NCBI GenBank assembly: GCA_018241725.1
Contig: JAFEDI010000144.1
Location: 113,908-177,907, forward strand
Direction of reading: 5' to 3'
Origin: Pseudomonadota bacterium
GTDB lineage: Bacteria > Pseudomonadota > Gammaproteobacteria > Burkholderiales > Rhodocyclaceae
Length of the DNA stretch: 64,000 nucleotides
Below the pieces are notes generated by a model that had not been told where the DNA came from, made no database searches, and worked only from the letters and a program-made list of their open reading frames with translations. Position 1 is the first letter of the stretch; every line of letters starts with the position of its first letter. Positions 9,126-17,778 of this stretch are shown here, piece after piece. The translations under genes and the position numbers were made by a program.

Positions 9126-10723
9126 CGCAGGGCATCCTTGCGCCCCGGGTAAGGGGGCGTGGTTTCAACGCGGCCGTCGATGACCGGCAGGCCGATGGTG
9201 AAGTGGTAGAGGGTCTGGAAGGCGCCGTCGTCGAGACCGGCGACGCCATGCACCGGATCGTCGAAGAAGCAGCCGATACCGGTACCGCGCAGGCCCAGCG
9301 CCTCGGCTTCCAGGTAGAGCACCTGGCCGAGGGCGCCGGCCTCCCGGTACAGGTCGCGGTAGGCCGGCGGATCGGCATCGACCAGCTCGGCGAAGGGCGC
9401 CAGCATGCCGAAGGCGATGCAGGCGTTCGACGCGATGTCCTGATGGCAGTGCAGGCTGCGGGCCACCCGGCGCAGTTCCAACGGGTCCGCCGGGGCCAGG
9501 CTGAACAGGGTGTCGGCGGCGAGCAGGCCATCCACCAGCAGCAGCTTGTAGCGGGCCTGCAGGCGTTCGGCCAGGCCGCCCTCGACGGGGCCGCGGGGCA
9601 GGAAATAGACGCCGGGCGCCAGGCCTTCGACGCGATGGACGAACATCAGCAGACCGACACGCGCGCCCGCCGCGGGGCGCAGGGCTTCCAGCAGGCGCTC
9701 GAAATCGGCGCGCCCCATCACGTGGGCCGGGTCGAAGCGCTGGGCGCTGCGCCGCCGCAGGATCAGGGACGCTGGCTGCACGCGCGGAATGCGCTGGGGG
9801 TTGGGCGCCGCGCCGCTGTCGTCGGCACGCCGCGTCGCCGCCGCCACTTCCGCGATGACCGGCCAGCGGAACATCGGGAAGCGGTCGATCAGGCTGGCCA
9901 CGCCCTGCCAGCGGGCAGCCCCGCCGGCTTCGTGCAGGGCCACGGGATCCAGCCAGGTGGCGCCGCCGGCGAAGTCCACCGCCAGCAGCAGCTCTGCCTC
10001 CTCCTGGCTGACCTCGGCACGCCGACCGGGGAACTCGGCCGCCCGGTCCAGCCCCAACAGGGTCGCCAGCGTGTGGCTACCGACCTGGGACTGCTCGACC
10101 ATCCGCCAGCCCAGCAGCGCCGCTGCGTAATCGAGGCAGGCCTGGGCGTGGCCGGTATCCAGCTGGCAGTAGCGGAAGGCCCGCTCACCATACTTCCAGG
10201 CTTCCCGCCACATCACGCAGGACAGGCCGACCGCCAGCACCGGGCCAGCCGCCAGCGGCTGCATATGCACGGCCCGCAGTTCCAGCGCGTGGATCTCCGG
10301 CCGGTAATGGTAGAGCCCGTCGGCCAGCGCCGGAATGCCGGCCACCAGCACGTAGGCCTCGACCGGGTGGAGGTTGCCGCTCGACGGATTGGCACGCACA
10401 GCCCAGCGATCCGGCCCGAGAGTTTTCCAGGCAGTCAGGCCGAAGGACAGGTGCAACAGCGCACCGATGCTGGCCAGGTCAGGGATGGCCGGCGTGACCG
10501 GCGCCGCCGTCAGATGTTCGGCACTGGCCAGCGGCAGCTCGATCGGCGGCACGCCCTCGTAATGGCGGAAGGCCGCCGGCTGGGCATCCCAGTCCAGTGT
10601 ACCGGGGCCGGCGGCATAGGCCTCGAAGCGGTGCTTGCTACGCTGATGATAGGCCTGCACCGCCGCCGCAGCGGAAAGGGGCATAGGCACGACATCGGGC
10701 GGGGCGGCGAGGGTCTCGGACAT
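9122..10723 (-). CDS. Double-domain SagB/ThcOx-like nitroreductase-family oxidoreductase
   Basis: 533 residues, about twice a single nitroreductase domain. The first half (about 60-260) has the SagB-like signature NPSSGNLHPVEAYVL and the YHY and GERAFRYC elements. The second half (about 310-515) repeats the fold, with RRRSAQRFDP, YFLPRGP and ASNACIAFGMLAPFAEL. SagB/ThcOx enzymes are FMN-dependent dehydrogenases that oxidise azolines in peptides, but no YcaO cyclodehydratase or precursor peptide is nearby, so the substrate here is probably different. It is the first gene of an operon with the rhodanese-ankyrin protein, behind a sigma-54 promoter and a TGT-N10-ACA element typical of NifA-activated genes. 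Confidence 0.88.
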   Translation of the reverse strand: MSETLAAPPDVVPMPLSAAAAVQAYHQRSKHRFEAYAAGPGTLDWDAQPAAFRHYEGVPPIELPLASAEHLTAAPVTPAIPDLASIGALLHLSFGLTAWKTLGPDRWAVRANPSSGNLHPVEAYVLVAGIPALADGLYHYRPEIHALELRAVHMQPLAAGPVLAVGLSCVMWREAWKYGERAFRYCQLDTGHAQACLDYAAALLGWRMVEQSQVGSHTLATLLGLDRAAEFPGRRAEVSQEEAELLLAVDFAGGATWLDPVALHEAGGAARWQGVASLIDRFPMFRWPVIAEVAAATRRADDSGAAPNPQRIPRVQPASLILRRRSAQRFDPAHVMGRADFERLLEALRPAAGARVGLLMFVHRVEGLAPGVYFLPRGPVEGGLAERLQARYKLLLVDGLLAADTLFSLAPADPLELRRVARSLHCHQDIASNACIAFGMLAPFAELVDADPPAYRDLYREAGALGQVLYLEAEALGLRGTGIGCFFDDPVHGVAGLDDGAFQTLYHFTIGLPVIDGRVETTPPYPGRKDALR

Positions 10724-10755
10724 GATGCGGACACAAAACGGGTTGCCTCCACGTC

Positions 10756-10771
10756 AGCAAGATCGGTGCCT
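10756..10771 (-). promoter_or_regulatory. Sigma-54 promoter of the SagB-like operon
   Basis: On the minus strand the sequence is AGGCACCGATCTTGCT; only positions 1 and 7 differ from TGGCACGN4TTGCW, and the GG and GC are correctly ten bases apart. Predicted start near 10745, about 22 bases before the ATG at 10723. Confidence 0.75.
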
Positions 10772-10803
10772 ACCCCTGACAATCGCATATTTCGAGCAAG
10801 GAC

Positions 10804-10822
10804 GAGACCCAACAGGGGTCTC
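10804..10822. repeat. Short perfect inverted repeat between promoter and upstream element
   Basis: GAGACCC at 10804-10810 and GGGTCTC at 10816-10822 with five bases between. It lies between the sigma-54 promoter and the TGT-N10-ACA site, upstream of the predicted start, so it is not in the SagB-like transcript. Its role is unknown. Confidence 0.35.
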
Positions 10823-10866
10823 ACGACTCCGCGTCTGGCCAGCGCATCCGACAAGCCCCTGCATTT

Positions 10867-10882
10867 TGTCGGTTTCGTGACA
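10867..10882 (-). promoter_or_regulatory. NifA-type upstream activator sequence
   Basis: TGT (10867-10869), ten bases, ACA (10880-10882): an exact TGT-N10-ACA palindrome. Its centre is about 118 bases upstream of the -12 element at 10757-10758, inside the usual range for NifA sites acting by DNA looping. The motif is short, so chance is possible, but promoter and site together are persuasive. Confidence 0.6.
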
Positions 10883-11142
10883 GCCCCGCGGCAGACAATG
10901 AAACCTCATCCCTTGCCAGGCATCACTTCGCCTTACGTGCCGACAAGGCAATTTCACACAGCAAAAACATCAAATATGTCAATATTATTAAATTGGTTGA
11001 TTTTTCACAAAACGTAACGAAATTAACTGCCGGACAATCGCGATGCCCCGGCACCAACAGCTATAAGACAAGACTTCATATTGAGGCGCGAAAAGTCGCC
11101 ATGCAGGGATTCCGCGCCCACCCAGCATAATCAGGCCATACC
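10883..11142. other. AT-rich intergenic stretch before the CZB chemoreceptor
   Basis: No gene is seen. Bases about 10950-11030 are unusually AT-rich for this window and should hold the chemoreceptor promoter, but no clear sigma-70 or sigma-28 pair could be picked out. Confidence 0.4.
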
Positions 11143-12276
11143 ATGTGGATCAGCAGAACAGAATACGAACAACTCCAGGCCCAACTCCGCCGCGCCAGCG
11201 AGCGGGAAGCAGGATTACAAGCGGAGAACGAGGCCTTTCAGCAGGAAATCGACACCTTGCGCCGTGCGGAAGACGAAAAGCGCGTCCAATGTGAAAACCT
11301 TCTCGGCGTCGTACAGCGCATGGCCGAGTTCGGCTCTTCGCTGACCGGCGCCCAAGGTAGCCTGGCCGAAATGGCCGGCCTGCTCCGGAACGAGAAGGAC
11401 AAGGCCGTCGAAGCCGCCCATGTGTCCAAGGCCAGCGGGCAAGCAACCACGGAGATCGCCGAAAGCCTGCAGCGCCTGGCGGCCGAATCGGAGAAGTCGG
11501 CAACCGAAGTGGCCACCCTCGCCCAACGGGCCGACGAGATCGGCGCCATCGTCAATCTGATCCGCGGCGTTGCCGATCAGACCAACCTGCTGGCCCTCAA
11601 CGCGGCCATCGAGGCGGCTCGCGCCGGCGAGGCCGGCCGCGGTTTCGCCGTCGTTGCCGACGAAGTCCGCAAACTGGCCGAACGCACCTCCAGTGCCACC
11701 GCAGATATCTCGGCGCTGGTGGAACGCATCCACGACGATTCGACCCAGGCACGCGACAGCATGCGGCGCCTGGCCGAGGCCTCCAGCCAGTTCAGCGATC
11801 GCGGCCAACGTGCCACCGAGGACATGCGCCTGCTGATGGGCCTGTCCGCCAACATGGAGAACGTGATCGCCGGCAGTGCGATGAAGAGCTTCGTCGAAGT
11901 CGCCAAGATCGACCACATCGTCTTCAAGTTCCGCATTTATCTGGCCATTTTCGGCCTCCTCGACCTCAAGGCGTCCGAGCTCGCCACTCACACGGCGTGC
12001 CGCCTCGGCAAGTGGTACTACGACGGCGAAGGCCATGCCTGCTTCAGCCAGTTGCCCGGTTACAGGGAAGTCGAACCGCCGCACATCGAGGTGCACCGGG
12101 CCGGCGTGGCGGTACTCACCGCCTACGCCAACAGCGACATGGGCGCGGCACTCCGCCATCTCGATGTGATGGAACAAGCGTCCATGCGCGTTCTCGACAA
12201 CCTGCAGAAAATGGGCGAAGCGGCACTGAACGATCCATCCATTCTGTGCCAGGAAGACGGCGGCCACCGGCACTGA
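11143..12276 (+). CDS. Soluble chemoreceptor-like protein with C-terminal CZB zinc-binding domain
   Basis: 377 residues without a membrane segment. An N-terminal coiled coil (residues about 5-45) leads into a short MCP signalling region with the conserved tip [20 protein letters not shown] near residues 148-167. Residues about 255-365 form a CZB domain: a His at the start of the first helix ([10 protein letters not shown]), then [12 protein letters not shown] and PHIEVH, the Cys and His residues that bind zinc. CZB receptors and their relatives sense zinc or oxidants such as hypochlorite and act on chemotaxis or diguanylate cyclase partners. It is a single gene; start ATG at 11143. Confidence 0.92.
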   Translation: MWISRTEYEQLQAQLRRASEREAGLQAENEAFQQEIDTLRRAEDEKRVQCENLLGVVQRMAEFGSSLTGAQGSLAEMAGLLRNEKDKAVEAAHVSKASGQATTEIAESLQRLAAESEKSATEVATLAQRADEIGAIVNLIRGVADQTNLLALNAAIEAARAGEAGRGFAVVADEVRKLAERTSSATADISALVERIHDDSTQARDSMRRLAEASSQFSDRGQRATEDMRLLMGLSANMENVIAGSAMKSFVEVAKIDHIVFKFRIYLAIFGLLDLKASELATHTACRLGKWYYDGEGHACFSQLPGYREVEPPHIEVHRAGVAVLTAYANSDMGAALRHLDVMEQASMRVLDNLQKMGEAALNDPSILCQEDGGHRH

Positions 12277-12343
12277 GGCCTGCTACAGGGGAAGGGGCAG
12301 CGCGCATTGACGCCCTTGTCCGCGACGCCGAGAATCCAGCGCC

Positions 12344-12970
12344 ATGCCCAGCCCCGACACCCTGCTCGCCTTTCTCGGCATCTCCGTGCTGATCACCCTC
12401 GCACCGGGCCCCGACAACCTGATGGTCATCGGCCACAGCCTGGCCCGTGGCCGGCGCGCCGGCATGGCCTTTGGCCTGGGCTGCGCGGCGGGCTGCATGA
12501 CGCACACCGCGTGGGCGGCCCTCGGCATCGCGGCGGTGGTGCGCGCCTCCCCCAGCCTGCTCCTGGCCGTCAAACTGGCCGGTGCGGCCTGGCTGCTGTG
12601 GCTCGGTATCCAGGCCCTGCGTGGCGGCGGACGCCTTTCCCCGGCGAACGGCCTGCCAGCCCAGCCGTGGCAGCGCGACCTGCGCCGCGGCTTCGTCGCC
12701 AATGCCCTGAACCCCAAGGTCGGCCTGTTCTTCCTGGCCTTCCTGCCCCAATTCACCGATCCGGCCCACGGCAACCCGAGCTTGCAGATGCTCGCCCTCG
12801 GCCTGCTCTTCACGATCCAGACCGCGATCGTCTTCAGCGCACTGGCGCTGGCCGCCGGCGCCATCGGCCGCCTGCTGGCCCGCCGCCCCCGGCTCGGCCC
12901 GTGGCTCGACCGCCTGTGCGGCGTGCTGTTCATCGGCCTCGCCGCCCGCCTGATCGCCAGCGACAGCTGA
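12344..12970 (+). CDS. LysE/RhtB-family amino-acid exporter
   Basis: 208 residues with about six membrane segments, the family size. The diagnostic N-terminal ITLAPGPDNLMVIGHSLARG (residues about 16-35) contains the conserved PGP motif, and GFVANALNPKVGLFFLAFLP (about 111-130) is the second family signature. These inner-membrane proteins export amino acids such as threonine, homoserine or lysine by proton antiport; the substrate here is not known. It stands alone between the CZB receptor and the Atm1-like transporter. Confidence 0.93.
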   Translation: MPSPDTLLAFLGISVLITLAPGPDNLMVIGHSLARGRRAGMAFGLGCAAGCMTHTAWAALGIAAVVRASPSLLLAVKLAGAAWLLWLGIQALRGGGRLSPANGLPAQPWQRDLRRGFVANALNPKVGLFFLAFLPQFTDPAHGNPSLQMLALGLLFTIQTAIVFSALALAAGAIGRLLARRPRLGPWLDRLCGVLFIGLAARLIASDS

Positions 12971-12998
12971 TCCCCCCTCCCGTCCGGCCAGCACCCCT

Positions 12999-13077
12999 GG
13001 GGCGAATGAACTCACTCCAAGGATGAACTCGCCCCTACAATCGGCTTCGTCCAACCACGTTTGCCGGGCGAATCCAC
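12999..13077. repeat. Intergenic palindromic repeat (GGGGCGA...TCGCCCC type)
   Basis: GGGGCGAATGAACTC at 12999-13013 is followed by an opposing GGATGAACTCGCCCCTAC ending near 13038, and a further GGGCGAATCCACTCGCCCC at about 13067-13085. The same core, GTAGGGGCGA with TCGCCCCTAC, occurs between nrtA and nrtB (51030-51099), so this looks like a dispersed extragenic palindrome. Confidence 0.5.
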
Positions 13078-13099
13078 TCGCCCCCATATTCAGAAAAAA

Positions 13100-14914
13100 A
13101 TGCGACGCTCCCCCTCCGGCCCCGCCCCTTTACCCGCCTCCGGCGAACGCCACGACTGGCAGACCATCAGGAAACTGCTGCCCTACCTGTGGGCCTACAA
13201 GTGGCGCATGCTGTTCGCCCTCGGCTGCCTGATCTCCGCCAAGTTCGCCAACGTCACCGTTCCGCTGATCTTCAAGCAACTGGTGGATGGCCTCGACATC
13301 TCCCGCTCCCAGGCCTTCATCGTGGTGCCGGCGGCACTGCTGGTGGCCTACGGCGCGCTGCGCTTCTCCACCTCGCTGTTCACCGAGCTGCGCGAGATCG
13401 TCTTCGCGCGGGTCACCCAGGAGGCGGTGCGCGAGATCTCGCTGCAGGTCTTCGGCCACCTGCATGCGCTGTCCCTGCGCTTCCACCTGGAACGCCAGAC
13501 CGGCGGCCTGACCCGCGACATCGAGCGCGGCACCCGCTCCATCGGCTCGCTGATCAGTTACACGCTGTACTCCATCCTGCCGACCTTCGTGGAAATCGGC
13601 CTGGTGCTGGGCATCCTGCTGGTGAAGTACGAACCGAGCTTCGCGCTGATCACCGTCGTCACGTTGACGCTCTACATCACCTTCACCTTCAAGGTCACCA
13701 ACTGGCGTACCGCGCTGCGCCGCCAGGCCAACGAGCTGGACTCTGCCGCCAACGCGCGGGCCATCGACAGCCTGATCAACTTCGAGACGGTGAAGTACTT
13801 CAACAACGAAGCCTTCGAGACCCGCCGCTATGACACCGAGCTGAAAAAGTGGACGGCCGCCCAGATCAAGAACCAGAAGTCCCTGTCCCTCCTCAACATG
13901 GGCCAGGCGGCGATCATCGCCGTCGGAGTCACTGCAATGATGTGGCGCGCCGCCGACGGCGTGGCCGCCGGGCGCATGACCCTCGGCGACCTGGTGCTGG
14001 TCAATGCCTTCCTGATCCAGCTCTACATCCCGCTCAACTTCCTCGGCGTGCTGTACCGGGAGATCCGCCAGGCCCTCACCGACATCGAGCGCATGTTCGA
14101 CCTGCTCGCCACCCACCGGGAAGTGGCCGACGGCCCCGACGCCCGCGCGCTGGCCCGCGGCCCGGCCAGCGTCGGCTTCGATGGCGTCAACTTCGCCTAC
14201 GATCCGAACCGCCCGATCCTCCACGACGTCGACTTCACCATCCCCGCCGGCCAGACTGTGGCGGTGGTCGGCCACTCCGGCTCCGGCAAATCCACGCTGG
14301 CGCGCCTGCTGTTCCGCTTCTACGACGTGCAGGGCGGCGCGGTGCGCATCAATGGCCAGGACATCCGCAGCCTCACCCAGGACAGCCTGCGGGCCGCCAT
14401 CGGCATCGTTCCGCAGGACACCGTGCTGTTCAATGACACCCTGCTCTACAACATCCAGTACGGCCGCCCCGACGCCAGCCGCGAGGAGGTGGAAGCCGCC
14501 GCCCGCGCCGCCCAGCTGGAGGACTTCATCGCCCGCTTGCCGGACGGCTGGCAGACCCGCGTCGGCGAGCGCGGCCTGAAGCTGTCCGGCGGCGAGAAGC
14601 AGCGCGTGGCCATCGCCCGCACGCTGCTGAAGAACCCGGACATCCTTATCTTCGACGAAGCCACCTCGGCCCTCGACTCGAAGACAGAGAAGGCCATCCA
14701 GGCCCAGCTCGACGCCGCCGCCCGCGGCCGCACCACGCTGGTCATCGCCCACCGCCTGTCCACGGTGATGAACGCCGACGAGATCCTGGTCCTCGATCAG
14801 GGCCGCGTCGTCGAGCGCGGCAGCCACGCAGAACTGCTCGCCCGCGCCGGCGCCTACGCGCAGATGTGGGCGCTGCAACTGGAAGAGCGGGCAGCAGAAG
14901 AAGAGGTGGCCTGA
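13100..14914 (+). CDS. Atm1-type ABC transporter, fused permease and ATPase
   Basis: 604 residues from the ATG at 13100; a 13-residue longer form from a TTG at 13061 is possible but would run through the palindromic repeat. Residues about 40-330 form the six-helix exporter domain (YLWAYKWRMLFALGCLISAK), with ERQTGGLTRDIERGTRSIGS being typical of the Atm1/HMT1 branch. Residues about 355-590 form the ATPase: Walker A GHSGSGKSTLARL, signature LSGGEKQRVAIARTL, Walker B ILIFDEATSALD. Family members act as homodimers in the inner membrane and export glutathione-linked metals or persulfides. No regulator is adjacent. Confidence 0.93.
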   Translation: MRRSPSGPAPLPASGERHDWQTIRKLLPYLWAYKWRMLFALGCLISAKFANVTVPLIFKQLVDGLDISRSQAFIVVPAALLVAYGALRFSTSLFTELREIVFARVTQEAVREISLQVFGHLHALSLRFHLERQTGGLTRDIERGTRSIGSLISYTLYSILPTFVEIGLVLGILLVKYEPSFALITVVTLTLYITFTFKVTNWRTALRRQANELDSAANARAIDSLINFETVKYFNNEAFETRRYDTELKKWTAAQIKNQKSLSLLNMGQAAIIAVGVTAMMWRAADGVAAGRMTLGDLVLVNAFLIQLYIPLNFLGVLYREIRQALTDIERMFDLLATHREVADGPDARALARGPASVGFDGVNFAYDPNRPILHDVDFTIPAGQTVAVVGHSGSGKSTLARLLFRFYDVQGGAVRINGQDIRSLTQDSLRAAIGIVPQDTVLFNDTLLYNIQYGRPDASREEVEAAARAAQLEDFIARLPDGWQTRVGERGLKLSGGEKQRVAIARTLLKNPDILIFDEATSALDSKTEKAIQAQLDAAARGRTTLVIAHRLSTVMNADEILVLDQGRVVERGSHAELLARAGAYAQMWALQLEERAAEEEVA

Positions 14915-15032
14915 CGGAGTCGCACGGAGCGCATTGCAAACCTTTGCAAACAGGCGAAGGTGTAACTTCGGCGAAATGCTCGTCGCGTAGCGTCAATCAA
15001 TTCCGCTACCCGATCTGCAAGGAGTTTTCCCG

Positions 15033-16442
15033 ATGTTCGCCCCCCGTCTGCTCGCGCTTCTCGTCCCGGCCCTCGTCGCCACCTCTGCCCATGCCGGCAT
15101 CGCCCTGATCGGCCAGGGCAGCCTGTCCGGCACCGACCTGTCCGGCCTCACCGGCACTCTCGAAAACGGCCAGGCCGCCAACCTCCTCGGCGGCCTCGGC
15201 TCAGCCATCGCCTGGGCCGGCGGCGACACCTTCCTGCTGGCGCCGGACCGCGGCCCCAACGCCGTCAACTGGAACGCCGCGGTGGACAACACCACCAGCT
15301 GGATTCCCCGCTTCCAGACCCTCAGCCTGGGCCTGTCCGGCACCAGTTTCAGCAGCAGCAGCGTGGCCACCCTCACGCCGACACTCAGCGCCACCACGCT
15401 GCTGTCCAGCACCACCGCCCTCAACTACGGCAGCGCCCCGGTGCTGAGCGGCAGCAACGGCCAGAACTACTTCACCGGCCGCTCCGACGCCTTCGATGCC
15501 GGCCTGTCCACCAACAGCGCCAATGCCCGCCTCGATCCGGAAGGCATCCGCGTCGCCGGCGACGGCAAGAGCGTCTACGTCTCAGACGAATACGGCCCCT
15601 ACATCTACCGCTTAGACCGCGCAACCGGCGAGCGCACCGGCGTGATCACGCTGCCCGACAAGTTCGCGGTGTCCAACCTGTCCGCCGTCGGCGACACCGA
15701 GATCGCCAACAACACCAGCGGCCGCGTCGCCAACAAGGGCATGGAAGGCCTCGCCATCACGCCGGACGGCAAGACCCTGGTCGGCATCATGCAGAGCCCG
15801 CTGATCCAGGACGGCGGCACCAATGCCGGCGTGGTGCGCATCGTCACCGTGGATCTCGCCACCGGCAAGGTCACCCACGAGTACGCCTACCAGCTCGAGA
15901 ACATCGGCACCGCCGCCAAGCCCAAGTACACCGGCATCAGCGAGATCGTAGCCATCAACGACCACGAGTTCCTCATCGACGAACGGGATGGCAAGGGCCT
16001 CGGCGATGACTCCAAGGCCGTATTCAAGAAGCTCTACCACGTGGACCTGAGCACCGCCCAGGACGTCAGCAACATCACCGGCGAGAGCGCACTGGCCGCC
16101 AAGGCTGTCGGCAAGAGCGTGTTCGCGGACCTGGCGGCCCTGTTGAAGGCCAACGGCTACACCGACCGTATGATCCCGGCCAAGATCGAAGGTCTCGCCT
16201 TCGGCCCCGACGTGCTGGTGGACGGCGTGCTGCAGCACACCCTGATCGTCACCAACGACAACGACTTCCTCGATACCGTCGGCGTGAACGGCGTGCCCAC
16301 CGCCAACCCGAACCAGTTCTTCGTGTTCGGCATCAGCGGCGACCTGCTCGCCGGCTACGAGGCCCAGCGCATTCCCGAGCCGGCCAGTCTCGCGCTGGCG
16401 GCCCTGGGTCTAGGCGGCCTGGTGCTGCGCCGCAAGAAGTAA
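15033..16442 (+). CDS. PEP-CTERM secreted esterase-like/phytase-like protein
   Basis: 469 residues. A signal peptide with the AxA site SAHA is followed at about residue 22 by an esterase-like beta-propeller domain (PF13449 type), with DPEGIRVAGDGKSVYVSDEY and GMEGLAITPDGKTLVGIMQS as characteristic strands. The C-terminus is a textbook PEP-CTERM sorting signal: PEPASLALAALGLGG, a hydrophobic helix, then RRKK. Such proteins are cut and anchored or released by an exosortase, which is not in this window, though an exosortase-associated acyltransferase lies at 44349. The substrate is unknown; phosphate esters are plausible. The first bases of its leader carry a TTGCAAAC direct repeat. Confidence 0.92.
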   Translation: MFAPRLLALLVPALVATSAHAGIALIGQGSLSGTDLSGLTGTLENGQAANLLGGLGSAIAWAGGDTFLLAPDRGPNAVNWNAAVDNTTSWIPRFQTLSLGLSGTSFSSSSVATLTPTLSATTLLSSTTALNYGSAPVLSGSNGQNYFTGRSDAFDAGLSTNSANARLDPEGIRVAGDGKSVYVSDEYGPYIYRLDRATGERTGVITLPDKFAVSNLSAVGDTEIANNTSGRVANKGMEGLAITPDGKTLVGIMQSPLIQDGGTNAGVVRIVTVDLATGKVTHEYAYQLENIGTAAKPKYTGISEIVAINDHEFLIDERDGKGLGDDSKAVFKKLYHVDLSTAQDVSNITGESALAAKAVGKSVFADLAALLKANGYTDRMIPAKIEGLAFGPDVLVDGVLQHTLIVTNDNDFLDTVGVNGVPTANPNQFFVFGISGDLLAGYEAQRIPEPASLALAALGLGGLVLRRKK

Positions 16443-16449
16443 GCACCGC

Positions 16450-16491
16450 GCCTCCCTGGACCGGGCCCAGTAGGGTCTCGTCCGGGGAGGC
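16450..16491 (+). terminator. Hairpin after the PEP-CTERM gene
   Basis: GCCTCCCTGGAC at 16450-16461 pairs with GTCCGGGGAGGC at 16480-16491 with a T-G pair inside the stem. There is no T tract, so it may be a weak or processing signal rather than a full intrinsic terminator. Confidence 0.4.
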
Positions 16492-16573
16492 CTGTGGGAC
16501 TTGCCCGGTCGGCGCACATCCGAAAGCCGCCCCTTGATGCACAATGAAGCCCCTTGCGGCTTCAACCGGACCC

Positions 16574-17734
16574 ATGCCCCCGCTTCCTCGCAGCATCGCC
16601 CACCTGGACATGGACGCGTTCTACGCGTCGGTGGAGCTGTTGCGCTACCCGCAGCTGCGTGGCCTGCCCGCCGTGGTGGGCGGACGCCGTGCGACGGCGG
16701 CCGAGGATCCGGCCCATTTCCCGCGCCTGCGCGACTACGTCGGCCGCGGCGTGATCACCACCGCCACCTACGAAGCGCGGGCCCTCGGCGTGCATTCCGG
16801 CATGGGCCTCATGAAGGCCGCCCAACTGGCGCCGGACGCACTGCTGCTGCCCGCCGACTTCGACACCTACCGCCACTACTCGCGCCTCTTCAAGGCGGCA
16901 GTGCGCGACATCACGCCGGACCTAGAGGACCGCGGTATCGACGAGATCTACCTGGACCTCAGCGCTCTCAACCCGGACGGCAGCCGCGAAGGCGCCCGCG
17001 CCATCGCGCTGCGCCTGCAGCAGACCGTGCGCGACGCCACCGGCCTGTCCTGCTCCCTCGGTGTGGCCCCCAACAAGCTGCTCGCCAAGCTGTGCTCCGA
17101 TCTGGAAAAACCAGCCGGCATCACCGTAGTGGCCGCCGACGACATTCCGGCCCGGATCTGGCCGCTGCCCGCCAAGCGCATCAACGGCATCGGGCCGAAG
17201 GCCGCGGAACGGCTGGACGCGCTGGGCATCCACAGCATCGGCGAGCTGGCCGCAGCCGATCCCCTGTGGCTGCAGGAACAGTTCGGCGCACGCTACGGCC
17301 AATGGCTGCACCAGGCTGCCCACGGACAGGACGAGCGCCCGGTGGTCACCCACAGCGAACCGAAGAGCCTCTCCCGCGAAACCACCTTCGAGCGCGACCT
17401 GCACCCACGCCAGGACCGCAACGAACTGTCCCAGCGCTTCACCCGCCTGTGCGAACAGCTTGCCGCCGACCTGGCCCGCAAGGGCTATGTCGGCAAGACC
17501 GTCGGGCTCAAGCTGCGCTTCGACAACTTCCACACCGTCACCCGCGACCTGACGCTGCCCACGCCCATTGGCGAGGCTGCAGCGATCCGTCGGGCCGCCG
17601 GCGAATGCCTCAAGCGCGTGCTGCTGGAACGACGCATCCGCCTGCTCGGCGTGCGCGTCGGCAACCTGGCGCGGCGCGATGCGATCCCCGAACACGAAAC
17701 ACCGCTACCGGTCCAGGCTGAGCTCTTTGTGTAG
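16574..17734 (+). CDS. dinB: DNA polymerase IV (Y family)
   Basis: 386 residues from the ATG at 16574 (MPPLPRSIAHLDMDAFYASV); a start ten codons earlier at 16544 is possible. The enzyme copies past damaged bases with low fidelity. Palm motifs are present: HLDMDAFYASVE with the first catalytic Asp, DEIYLDLS with the second acidic pair, and SLGVAPNKLLAKLCSDLEKP. Thumb helix-hairpin-helix is NGIGPKAAERLDALGIHSIG, and the little finger follows to the C-terminus. No LexA-type CTGT-N8-ACAG box is evident upstream. It does not end with an obvious QLxLF beta-clamp motif; the end, PLPVQAELFV, is a relaxed version of one. Confidence 0.94.
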   Translation: MPPLPRSIAHLDMDAFYASVELLRYPQLRGLPAVVGGRRATAAEDPAHFPRLRDYVGRGVITTATYEARALGVHSGMGLMKAAQLAPDALLLPADFDTYRHYSRLFKAAVRDITPDLEDRGIDEIYLDLSALNPDGSREGARAIALRLQQTVRDATGLSCSLGVAPNKLLAKLCSDLEKPAGITVVAADDIPARIWPLPAKRINGIGPKAAERLDALGIHSIGELAAADPLWLQEQFGARYGQWLHQAAHGQDERPVVTHSEPKSLSRETTFERDLHPRQDRNELSQRFTRLCEQLAADLARKGYVGKTVGLKLRFDNFHTVTRDLTLPTPIGEAAAIRRAAGECLKRVLLERRIRLLGVRVGNLARRDAIPEHETPLPVQAELFV

Positions 17735-17778
17735 AACACGGCTCAAACCATCACAACAAGACTTCCAGGAGATCCGCA

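Noticed and set aside
13130-14878. Minus-strand frame of 582 codons inside the Atm1-like gene.
   Set aside because: Antisense shadow of a clear ABC transporter; no domain can be read in it.
16450-16573. SOS (LexA) box upstream of dinB.
   Set aside because: No CTGT-N8-ACAG or close variant was found.
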